Source of the DNA: Escallonia rubra
Lineage: Eukaryota > Streptophyta > Magnoliopsida > Escalloniales > Escalloniaceae
Direction: 5' to 3'
DNA: 64,000 bases
Assembly: GCA_033065855.1 (NCBI GenBank)
Contig: JAVXUO010001396.1
Span: forward strand, 52,501-116,500
Part shown: piece by piece, positions 34,834 through 45,800 of the stretch
How positions within the stretch are numbered: position 1 is the first letter of the stretch
Layout of the letters: the number at the start of each line of letters is the position of its first letter
Notes under the pieces: model-generated
Told to the model about the DNA's origin: nothing
The model's database searches: none
The model's input: only the letters and a program-made list of their open reading frames with translations
Position numbers and translations under genes: made by a program

Positions 34834-34873
<40 letters not shown>
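34834..34873. repeat. (GT)n microsatellite
   Basis: About 19 uninterrupted GT units. Confidence 0.95.
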
Positions 34874-35654
34874 AAAATTGAGAGAAAGTGGTCACGTCAC
34901 CGCCTACGTGGACGCTGTCTTAACTCGTCATATGAACTTTCTTATTTTAACTTTTATAAAGTAATTTGAATTTATTCCCCTTTACACTACTGATTTGGAT
35001 TCTTTTTTTTTTTTCTCTCTCTCATCTCTCTTATTCAATTTGATTTGAATTTTTTTTTACCATTTGAAATTCAACCAATTAAATACCATTTTATGTTTCT
35101 TTCTCCTCTTTGTCAACATGTCCCATTTAAAAATATTATTTAAATCTTTGCAATTTCATTAATTCTTAAGATTTTGCCAAAACTAATTCTCTGTGTATTT
35201 CATTTAATCTTCTTTTCTATTGTTTAAAGATTCCCAATATTCTCTATCAATTTTTCTCTCTAACTAAGATAATCTCCCTCATTTTATTTCAATACAAGTT
35301 TATATACATAGGTTACTCTCTTATTTTACTATCAATCATTTGTTACATATCTTTACTCTTTTCTTGGTAGCCTTAAGTAATGCAAACCTCAACACACGGG
35401 TTATTATAGTTAGAATCACTATTATTGCTATTAGTTAGGAAAAATTATTTTTTATAATTTCATATACTAATTTATATCTTTATCTATTGCTAAAAGCTAT
35501 CAATTATTACTCAAATTTATTTTTAACGACAAAAATTGATATGAAAACTCATATAAAATGGTGGAGAAACTTTTTTAAATATTTTTTTGTTACTACCAAT
35601 TTTGTTATTGTTATTATGCATACAAGTATGAGATCTTTCAATCATTACTTTAAT

Positions 35655-35694
35655 AATTGTTGCTCCCGTGTGCAACGCACGAGATCAAAACTAG
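35655..35694 (+). mobile_element. Possible Helitron 3' end
   Basis: A short hairpin CGTGTG-CAA-CGCACG is followed by GAGATCAAAACTAG and then T. A hairpin about 10 bases before a terminal CTAG and an A/T insertion site is the usual Helitron 3' signature. No 5' end was located in the AT-rich sequence 34880-35650, which otherwise holds no gene. Confidence 0.45.
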
Positions 35695-35995
35695 TATTAA
35701 AATTGAAAGAAAGAGAAACAATATTGGTAAAGCAAGAAAATGAAGAATCAAAGCTCCATTTTTTATCATTTGAGTTTTATGTTTATAATTAAATGCTCTT
35801 AAATCTACTACATAAATTAGTGACCCTTGAGCAGCATAATGGCTAAAAGTTGAGTCTAAATGTCACTTCTTTTTCTCATATGCAAAGAGAAAATTTTCCA
35901 CTATACCCACGTCAAGGATCTCGCGAGATTACATAGGGGAAAATGATTGTTTGGTGCCAATTACAGTAGTTGTAAACTTGGACGTGCACAATAGC

Positions 35996-35999
<4 letters not shown>

Positions 36000-36036
<37 letters not shown>

Positions 36037-37018
36037 CTTGCCTAAAGCTAATGCTAAAACTACGTCATTTTGAGTTTAAAAAAACCTAGTTTTTATTTCC
36101 TTTTCTCTTTCCCTTAATCCTGTTGATCTAGACTCTCTCTCACACACATAGAATCTCCGCCCAATCGCCGGCCAACTTCCATCACTGGCGACCTCACAAT
36201 CCACTGCCGCAGACCACCAACCATCAGAAACCACGGCCACCACACAAGAACCCACAACTGCCGGTGCTACATCATGAAATTGCTACGCGATTGAGCATCA
36301 AATCAAAAAAATTCCACCATTAAGCCGCTATAAAAACTTATAATCAGATTCTTTCATCTTCAACCATTTGTAACCACCGAGTCTCTCTCCATCTTCTGCC
36401 GGCTCCATCGCCGGTGACAGAACATCGGTATCGCAGATCACCAATTTGAGAAATTTACTGATGATTAAAATATAAATATTCTCAATTCAACAAATCCAAT
36501 CAAATTAATGAATCCATTTTTAATTTTGAGATGTTGCAGTGAAGGCGGTTGGAGCGGTGAGGTGGTAGGGTGATCAGTGCGGCAGCGTGGCAGGGTGAGC
36601 GGGGTAATGTAGTGGGTGATTGGTGTGGCGATGGTGCAGCGACGGGACGAAGATCAGATTTGGGGCGACTGTGTTGTCTCCGGCGAATAAGCACAGCCAA
36701 CGACGGAGGAAGGCGAGGGGCGAAGCGGCAGTGACTGATCTTGGAGGAGAAGATAGGCTTGGCAGTGGTGTGTTACGGCGATGATGGAGATTCAGCCGGT
36801 GATGGAAGCTGGGCGGCGACGGTGGCCGTCGATGGGAGTTTCTGGTTTGGCCAATCTGCTGAGCCTGAGAGATAATGACGGGCAGACTGGGAAAGAGAGA
36901 ATGACGGGGAGGGAGAAAAACATTGAACATAAGTTTGACCAAAACGACGTAATTTTAGTCGCTAGCCTTAGGTAAGTTGCCTAAGGCTAGCAATATATTC
37001 GTTATATATATATATATT
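36000..37018. mobile_element. ~1-kb hairpin-ended TIR element flanked by AT microsatellites
   Basis: The left end, ACTTGCCTAAAGCTAATGC then AAAACTACGTCATTTTGAG (36038-36078), matches the inverted right end (36940-36990) ending in a hairpin GCTAGCCTTAGG/CCTAAGGCTAGC. (AT)n runs abut both sides (36000-36033 and 37003-37018). The interior is G/C-rich with GTGGTG- and CCGCCG-type text but no transposase. A related end occurs at 1-604. Confidence 0.6.
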
Positions 37019-37444
37019 AATCCAAGGCAGTGTCATGGACAGACTTGGCGTCGCGGGTTGTAATTAACCCCTAATGTGATATCTCATCCTCCAAGTCACC
37101 CGTTTCTGCATCCATAAGATGAATCACCAAATTGATGTCTCGTCATTATTGCCTACTTGGAACATACCAGATATCAAGATCATGGACGCTTGGAATTTCC
37201 AACAATGGAGTAAGTTTTATGTATTATAGAAAGTTCAACCTCTGCCAGTGGCACCATACAATGATCTTACCATGACTACCTATGGTTTTAGGTCCTTTTT
37301 TTTTATTTTACTCTCTTGAGTCCGATTCTTATTTATTTAATTTACACTCGACGCTGCTGTTAGGCTATGAAAGTGTCTGAAATCAAGAGATCAGCTCTTT
37401 CATGAGAAGAATAAGGCCTAGCAATCCCACTCATTCCATCTAGC

Positions 37445-40314
37445 TAGAGGTGTCAATAGGCTCGGCTTAGACCGGCCCAGCGGGCCAGAAGTGAAAATGG
37501 GCCGAGGCCGAGCCACTGTGGTGGGAAACGGGCCAGGCCAGAGAAGAGGGGTATCTGGGCCCCGTCCAAGCCCTAGCCCTAGGCCCAATATTTAGGGTCA
37601 TGCCCAGCCCAACTTGTTTTTTTTATTATTATTTCTTGTTATTCAAAGTAAAGACTTTAATTGCAGTATTTTCTTGTTATTATGTAAGAAAATTGTAATG
37701 TAATAATGTGTGTACACATATTACCACATATATGTGTATGCAAGCAAGTAAAGCAACTAAAAGTGCCCTAGACAGGCACACATATATGTAGTAATATTTG
37801 TATATACAATAATATTTCTAACATTAGGGCCTGCATATAATCAACTCTCTGCAAATCTCTCTACATGTTCAGCTCTGACATGAGGCAGCTCTATGTATCC
37901 CCAAAAGCTAATTAAAGACTATTGCTATCAATTGTAGCCATCTTGAGAATTTTTATTACAGCGAGAGGAGAGGTGGAATAGTACGTACTAGACAATAAAT
38001 TGGTAGACGTGTAAAATACCTCCAAAAATTCAGATAGGTGTGTAGCCATCTACCATTCCGTGTGAGTTGGCAAGCCGGCTGGGAACAAAGTTAGTAGAAA
38101 ATGCGTATAGACTTCTTTGTATGCCAGAATATATAAAAGCATATGATATGAAGAGTTTCACCTATGGACGACATCTGTAAGTAGTCTCCTGCGAGGCATA
38201 TTATATTGAACACACGATGTTTTAAATTGTTGTGTTCTCGAACCCGAACTATTAACATACGCTATCATACCCCTCATTTTGATAAGAATGCCTCCTGCAG
38301 CAGCTAAACCATCTTGAACAATTAAATTAATTATATGACAAACACAACGAACATGAAATAATTTACCAGAAAGTATGAGGCTCTTCTCTAAAGCATCAAC
38401 AACAGCTTTATTATTAGTAGCATTATCAAAACTAATACTCATAATCTTATCCTTTAATTTAAACGTGGTACATGCTTTAAGTATAATAGTAGTAACGTTA
38501 ATTCCATCATGCAGAAAAGGAAAGAGTTCGAAAGCGATGATTCTCTTGTTCATAATCCAATCTGCATCAATCAAATGGACCGTCACACAAGCATAACTAA
38601 CAAAAGTAAACGGAGATTGCCAAATATCAAAAGTAAGACTAACTTTACCGTCAAAATGATCGAAATAATCGATCAAGCGTGCTTTAGCAGCATTATACTA
38701 CCAGAGTGCATCGGATCTAGTTGTGTTTCTATGAACCCTTTTGTACAAAGGTTGCACGTAGATGTTCACATATCTAGAATGCTTAGCATTATCAGCAAAA
38801 CTAAAGGCTTGTTCATCGTGAATAACAAATTCAGCGAGACCGTCTCTTTAGTCTCGCTGATTATAAACAAATAATTTACCGTCAAAAGATAACCGCGTTT
38901 GGCTAGGTTCGACGTGGCCCTGTGGAGGTGCACACTAAGGGTAATGCCTGGTAAGATGTCCATTACCACTACCAGACAAAAATAATTTAGCACAGTACTT
39001 ACATCGAGCTTTTCGGACGCCGTCCACCTTAATTTCATCAAAATGATTTTAACACTCGACTTTTTTTTTTTCACCTTTTGGACTTCTGGCCGACTACCGG
39101 AATGATTGCTCGGCCCTTCTTCATCACGACCGCTCATCGGGTTAACATTATGCCACAGAGTAGTAGCTTCACCAACCGAGCTACGTCCTTGACTAAAATG
39201 TGGGCTATCTTGTGAAGGGTGTATTCAATATCTGGAATGTTTTAATTGAACTCCCAATTGGCTTGGGTATCTATCATACAGTCTGTACTCATTCGTCCAG
39301 GAACGAATGGTTGTGGTGGTGCTTGGATTGGTGTTTGTGATGGCCGTGGTGGTGGTGTTTTTTGTGATGATGATCCACGCTTCAGTTTCTTCAGTAATTC
39401 AGCCATATTTGATGCTAAACTATTTTACTAGATTGGAAAATAAAACTAGAGCAGTAATAAGTAATTAGACATAACAATTAAAAAGAATTAAAGAGTAACA
39501 AATGAATAAGAGTAATTAGTAATTCAAAATTGGAGAAAGTTAGTAATTAAAAAGAGTTTGGTAATAGTAATTAAGAATTAAGAATTCACTAATTAGTAAT
39601 TAGTAAACAAAAGAATTAGAGAGTAACAAATGAATAAGAGGAGTAGCTAGTAATTAGAATTTAGCAATAGTAGTAATTAGTAAACAAGAGTAGTAATTAG
39701 CAAAAGTACTAATTAATAAACAAGAGTAGTAATTGGAGAGGAATATAATAGCAAAGCTTGTAAAAATGTAAAATGTTTAGATAATAGTAAGAAAATTGAT
39801 GTGAAAATTTTGGAAAAAAGGGTGAGAATTTATAAATTTTTTAAAGTCCATAAAAGACCAAAATATCCCTTAAAACTAACCGTTTATAATTGTTGGGGAG
39901 AGTAAAAGTGTAAAAAACCTTAAAAGAGTTGAAAATTTTAAGTTGGGCCTAAATACTCCCCAAACTAACCATTATATTTGTTATGGGGAAAGGGGGTAAA
40001 CTTAAAATTTAGAGAAATAACGGAGAATATGGCCGTTGGGGGGAAAAGGGAAGGGGGGAATAATTTTGAAAATCCGTGGGGCCAGCCCACTTTAGGACCA
40101 GAAAACCGGGCTAGAAAACCAGGCCAAAAGAGGGCCAAAGCTCAGGCAAAAAATCTGGCAAAAATCGAGCCAGCCCGATTTTTCGGGCCTGACCCGAGCC
40201 GAGCTTTTTCTGGAATTTTTTAGCCTGGTCCACAGTCCTAAAATATTGGACCGCTACTGTTCACCAACAGGGTCGGGCCAGCCCTCGGGCCGCCCGGCCT
40301 TTTTGACACCTCTA
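37445..40314 (-). mobile_element. hAT element with perfect 8-bp target duplication, internally deleted (copy 2)
   Basis: TIRs are TAGAGGTGTCAA (37445-37456) and TTGACACCTCTA (40303-40314). Flanks are CATCTAGC at 37437-37444 and 40315-40322, an exact 8-bp duplication as expected for hAT. GGGCC-rich subterminal regions lie at both ends. The transposase is on the minus strand and lacks its C-terminal half. Comparison with copy 1 places the deletion at about 37934, joining text that in copy 1 is 1.3 kb apart. Confidence 0.93.
38158..39137 (-). pseudogene. hAT transposase N-terminal half with BED-type zinc finger
   Basis: The upstream part carries a BED-type finger (RCKYCAKLF ... GNGHLTRHY) broken by stops and frame changes. 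An open segment of 172 codons (38158-38676) follows, with KVSLTFDIWQSPFTFVSYAC, IMSISFDNATNNKAVVDAL and FHVRCVCHIINLIVQDGL, which is the catalytic RNase-H-like region with Asp in SFDNA and the C-x2-H motif. It stops before the C-terminal domains, which are deleted. This copy cannot transpose by itself but keeps both ends and could be moved by a related enzyme. Confidence 0.82.
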
Positions 40315-40322
40315 CATCTAGC

Positions 40323-40765
40323 CAAAGTGTGGCACATTTAAACATCAGTCCTCACGAGAAACGTTAAGGTTAGGTGATCAGTAGAAAGATTGAGACTGCC
40401 GAAATAAGATGAAATTATTAAAAGACCACCATAAATATTGAGACAACCGAACTAAGATGAGATTATTAAAAAACCTCAATTTGAACACACAATGACTCTA
40501 GAATGAACGGACATAAGACGGGATAATGGATATCGCTCTGACCGTCAACCAATTCAATTCGTTTTGTATGGCCCACTCAAAAAACAGGGCCTGATGGAGC
40601 ATAACGAGATGGTCATCCAATTTTTACGATTCCGACATGTAAGATTTTTTAGGCTCTTCATTTGTCGGGATGAATCCAGACCCAGTGATGACAATTTAAA
40701 CTAGAACAAGTTAACCTTCACCAGTCAACTTTATTCGCGTGCTTGGCCCACACATTCAATAATCA
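40323..40765. other. Spacer between two hAT elements, no gene seen
   Basis: AT-rich; a loose repeat (GAGACTGCCGAAATAAGATG / GAGACAACCGAACTAAGATG) lies at about 40390-40470. Confidence 0.45.
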
Positions 40766-40773
40766 ACACCAAT

Positions 40774-42479
40774 TAGGGGTGCAATTTGGGCCGGTTTAGG
40801 ATGGGCTTTAACCAACCTAGCCCAAATATGGACAAGCTTTAACCATTTAAACCTAACTAATTTTAAAATGGGTTGGTCTGAGTTGGGTCAATAATTAAAT
40901 GAGCTGAATTGGTTCAAACCCATTAAAACCATCCTAACCCATTCTAACCCAAGAGAAAAAAGGAACCAGATTACAAAGAGTCAAATCGAGAGGGTTCCGA
41001 AATTCGGCACTCCTTACCAATTTTGCCCAAATCGATTTCTAGGGTTCCAAAATTCGGAAACACCGGCAACAACAGGAAAAAAATGGAGGTGCCTCATGAA
41101 AATGAAAATGGTCACGTTTTGGGCAATGGGTTCTGCGTGAAAGCAGATCCGTTGAACTGGGGTGCGGCGGCAGAGGCCCTGAAGGGGAGTCATCTGGATG
41201 AAGTGAAGCGCATGGTGGAGGAGTTTCGGAGGCCCGTGGTTCAGCTGCAGAATCAGACACTGACTATATCGCAGGTGGCGGCGGTGCCGCCGTGGAGCTT
41301 TGTGACTTGGCGAGAGCGGGGGTGAAAGCGAGCAGCGACTGGGTGATGGAAAGCATGAACAAAGGGACAGATAGTTATGGGGTGACGACAGGGTTTGGTG
41401 CAACTTCGCATAGGAGGACTAAACAGGGAGCTGCTCTTCAAAAGGAGCTTATAAGGTAACAACTTGTTTGATAAGGAGTTAATTTCTTCAACAGAAGAAT
41501 CAGATAGGAGTAAATGCGCATAAAACCCATCCTCTCCCTGGTGCTGGCTGAGCCAGTAGTCGTGAAACAATGTTGAGGTAGTCACCAGTTGCCACCATTC
41601 TGGTGAGCCTGCATTGATTATGTCGAGGTAGTCACTGAAGGTTCCGCTTTAATGGTCGAATTTGGAATGGTTGTTTGTCGAAGGTGCAGACAGTCTGTAG
41701 TCGAAATACGGTATCTCATTTGGGTGGTTTTGTGGCGATGGCAGTACTGGTTGTAGCGTAACAATGGCGATAGCGGTGGTGTTGGCAACTGTGGGTTTTG
41801 GTGGGCGAAGGGCAGTGTGGGAATCTCGGAGAACATGGGGTGAGGAAGATGAGGTCAAGAACAGTGTTGAAAGTCGATCCGTGGTGTGGGAAATGGTGGT
41901 TTGCAGCGTTGGCGTTGGGTTGACGACGGCGTTGTTGCGTGGAAAGGTAGCGGTGTTGGAATGGTGGTTTGCGGCGGAATTGTGGAATGTGTTGGGCTTG
42001 CGACGGTGGAGTTGTGTGGAACGATGGTGGTGTTCAGAATGATGCTGTTGTGTGTAGCCAAGTGTACCTCTGAAATGTCTCTGTTACCCCTTATCCCGAT
42101 TACACCGCTGTGTTCAGACTTCAGACTATTCTGGTAAATTGACACACGGCACAACTTTTTTTCTTTTGTAACTTTTGAAAATTTTGAAATGGCTCGCACT
42201 TTCTTGTCAAGCTCCATTCAATTTGAAGTGATGAATAAAAAGCAAAAACTAATATTATTAAAAAATAATAAAAAATTTGCTACAAGCGATAAATCACTAC
42301 ATGGGCATTAATTCGATGTTAGTTGGGTTGGGTTGAAACCCAAACCATAGCATTTTTACTCGGGTTGGGTTGGGTTGGACTTTTTTTTTTAAAAGCCCAA
42401 GTTGGGTTGGGCTTTTAAAAGGTTGGGTTTTCTTAGGTTGGGCTGAAAACCAACCCAACCCGTCCAAGTTGCACCCCTA
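40774..42479. mobile_element. Non-autonomous hAT carrying a PAL gene fragment (Pack-hAT)
   Basis: TIRs are TAGGGGTGCAA (40774) and TTGCACCCCTA (ending 42479). Flanks are ACACCAAT at 40766-40773 and 42480-42487, an exact 8-bp duplication. Subterminal regions are rich in GGGTTGGG/CCCAACCC. No transposase is present. The interior holds exon 1 of a phenylalanine ammonia-lyase gene (41083-41455) and G/T-rich sequence of unknown origin (41680-42060). Confidence 0.92.
41083..41455 (+). pseudogene. PAL: Captured phenylalanine ammonia-lyase exon 1 fragment
   Basis: From ATG 41083 the frame reads [20 protein letters not shown], then [20 protein letters not shown] and [11 protein letters not shown] small deletion near 41275-41300 shifts the frame, after which the plus-one frame gives [38 protein letters not shown] and ALQKELIR. 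This matches the N-terminus of plant PAL, which starts phenylpropanoid synthesis, including the substrate-loop Tyr in [10 protein letters not shown]. The match stops at a GTAAC donor-like site at 41456, where PAL genes normally have their single intron, so the capture was of genomic DNA. The Ala-Ser-Gly cofactor motif lies in exon 2 and is absent. It cannot be catalytic. Confidence 0.9.
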
Positions 42480-42487
42480 ACACCAAT

Positions 42488-42821
42488 ATGCCAACCTTGT
42501 GAGCGTCTTCATCTGTTGTCAATTATTGTTATGTTTTTATTTCGGAGTGTGAAATCTGTACTCTCAATATCCGGAAGCAACCAGGAAGATAGGCTTTTAG
42601 GTTCACATATATCAAGCAGTCCATACTGTAACATGTGCTCCAATCTAGTTTAAGTTAATATAGAGGCCTACATACGAAGTGCTCACTATCTTGTTAGCAC
42701 AAGCACATTTGAAAGATCTGCCCGAGCAGCGAATACAAAAGACAAAGAGACCAGCAATTAACAAGCAATGCTAAACTCAAGAAACCAAAACTGGGGTGAT
42801 GGGGGGAAGAGGGGGATTTGC
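42488..42821 (-). other. Downstream flank / 3' untranslated region of UTP21
   Basis: No gene is seen. It probably holds the UTP21 3' untranslated region on the minus strand. Confidence 0.4.
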
Positions 42822-45800
42822 TCAAAACTGTGAGTTGCTAAGAAAAGCCACCATGCATCTGGCACTCTGAAACAATTTATCTACACTTTGCCACAATGAA
42901 GACTGAATTTCAAGAAGCCTGCTTGCCTTTTCCTGTAACTTTGACTGCCGTCTAATTGTTTCACCATGAATCTGTCCAAATAAACGAGGTTAATATAAAA
43001 TCAAGGGACAAAGAAGGTGCATAGAGTATCAGAAAAGCAGCTTCAACGCACTAAAGAACACTGCCAACGTAAGAAAATAAATTCGGTGCTTTATAATAAT
43101 TCGGCTAGACGAATTTATCTGCAAGCTACTTTTTTCATTTTAGGCATTCCATAAAAGCTAAAAAGTGGCCAATGGAACTTTGACTCCATCCACCTTATGG
43201 TCGAATGGGGGCTCTCAGCAACTGGCCCAAGTCTAGAGTTTTTTGGAGATAAAAATTCTTACCTTTAAAAACAAGCTGATCAGAGCTTGTATAAATTCAA
43301 AATTGTCTCGGCACGAAATCTCGTGTATGAAATACTCCAGTAAAAGTTCAATGGAATGCAACTCCGGCCTCACTTCGGGTTCTTGCTCATCATCATCATC
43401 TATAATCTGAAGCATTCTAAGTTCCATATCCAGTGTTGAAGAAGATAAACCCTTGGCATAATCAGTGAAAGCGGAAACTGCAATATAAATTATAAAAGTG
43501 CAATCAGCAAAATTTCCTCTGCAAACATTACACGATATTGGAACCAATGTATGCCAAGTCATCCACAATACTCCAAGTACAAATAGAAAGAGCCATCAAA
43601 TACAGATAAAAGTGTGTTAAACCTACAATCATTCATCTGTGCAGAGGAGTGAAGTTGTTTTAAGAAGTCAGATTCTGGCGAACCAGGTCCCTTAGCAGTT
43701 TTCCCCACTTCATCAGCTTTGGTACCCGTCTCTTGATTTGAAGAGTCGCTAGCTTTAAACAATACTTCTCCAGAGAGAGATGGAATAGAAGGCAAAAAGA
43801 AAGGTGCCTTTTCAGGTTTCTTTGGAGGCTCGATTGGTTTGTTGCGGGCCTGGCAGTTAAGCAGTGATGTTAATTATGGTAGCAGAAAAACAAGTACTGT
43901 CGAACTAAGAAACAGTATAGCAACTTTATTGGACAATGAAGGGAACCTTTATGATGTCCAAATTGATCAAGCTTTGCCACTGGCTCTTAGGCAATAGTGA
44001 AAGAGTTACAAGATCTGGGATTTGCCGATATAAACGTGAGGAATCTTGGAACTGTGAGTGATTTACAACAGGCTTGTCAGGATCTCTGCATTCTTCAGAA
44101 TCTTCTTTTGAGGAGACAGATGGCAACTTAACACTCACAACTGCCTTTCCACTTCCATAAGAATCAAAACCAGAAGCTCCCGAAAACATTGCCTGGTTAA
44201 CCCTAAAATATATTGCCATTTATGAAGTATTGCAATAAGAAATAACAAGGAAAAGATACTCACATGAATTGCAAAGAATGCACAGACCTGAGAATGTAAT
44301 TCGTATCCCATTTTCCATATTAAACTAATACACCTTACCAGTTTAATGAGTATGAGATTTAGAGAAAAAGAAAGAATGAAAGAAAGAAAGGAAGAACATG
44401 CAATTCCGTTGAGAAAACTGCGTAAGCTTTCAACTAGGTATAATCAGAAGAGAAATAAGTACTAATACAACCTTATATTGAGGACTTACCACAGGTAGAC
44501 CCCATTTTGATCAACATGAGTTGTTGCTAAAACATCCATATTGGGTGATAGAGATAGTGCAGTTACAGATACATCGACTTTTATGGCGTCTATTTGCCGT
44601 GCTAAAATGACATCCCAAATTCTGAGACTTCCATCCATGCTGGAAGACAAAAGCCATTTTCCGTCCTCACTGAAACACATGTCTGTAACGCGGTCTGCGT
44701 GACCCTCGAATTTACGAACCATTCTTAGTGCCACAACGTCAAACAAACGGATAACTAAATCATCAGCCACAGTAGCCAGAAGACCTGAAAGGATTTCAAA
44801 CATTTTTGTTACGAATATGCTCTCTTCAAACAACACATTCCACAAAGGGCATACAAGCTTGAGCAGAAAGTACCATTGGAACGGTGGTAAACAATCTTAA
44901 CCACTGGGCAGCCAATTTCCCATCTTGACTTCAGCTCACGTCCCTTAAAATCCCACACCTGTACAATATCGTAACTTAGATGGCTTTCAAATGGCTGATT
45001 GACATTACCAACAGGACAATTATAACTGACACACGTTTCTCTCCAAGACCAACTGGGGTGCCAGTAGCAAAAATATCAAACACAAAAGAACAATAAAGGA
45101 GAAAAACAAGGTGCACGAGTATGGGGTTGCTACTGTGCAATTTGGCTTCGAGTAATTGAAACATCCTAGCACCCCGCGAGGACTTCAAACCAAAGAGTGA
45201 AACTTATGGCTAATGCCAATTAAAATCATGCTTCTCCTAAAGAAGTACCCACATAACCCTGACTATACCCATGAGCCCCCCAAGAGAAGAGAATGAATTA
45301 CACAGCAAATTTCTTTGAGCAAAGTAATGACTAGCGATTGTAAATGGATTAGTACATCGGAAGTTCTTTGAGAAAAGGATTATGCATGTGAATTAGTTTG
45401 GAGTTGAAACCAACTTTATTATTCGCTCCTTTCCGGTTTTGGTAAGATAAAAAACCATTTAGTAGAAATCAAACTTCATCATTGTTTTTGGAGTTGTGGA
45501 TTAACTTTATTATTCGCTCCTTTCCGGTTTTGGTAAGATAAAAAACCATTTAGTAGAAATCAAACTTCATCATTGTTTTTGGAGTTGTGGATTAACTCGA
45601 AAAAAAAAAAAGGAAAAGTAGAAAATCAATTTCCTCCTCAGAAAGACAATCCTAGCTTTCTTTCGAGTTCTAAAAGCAACTTTTGGAGCTAAAGAAATTC
45701 TTAATGATCACCATTTCTCCAAATGATGATTATGGACCTATAAAAACATAGAAAAATGATTTCAGGCTTGACTATGACTTACAGATTTATGGTTTATGTT

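Noticed and set aside
41083..41455. A functional PAL gene
   Set aside because: Only exon 1 is present, a small deletion shifts the frame, and the fragment lies within hAT ends with an exact target duplication.
41680..42060. Open frames of 80-120 codons in G/T-rich DNA
   Set aside because: They are Val/Gly/Trp-rich low-complexity translations within the Pack-hAT; several frames are open on both strands.
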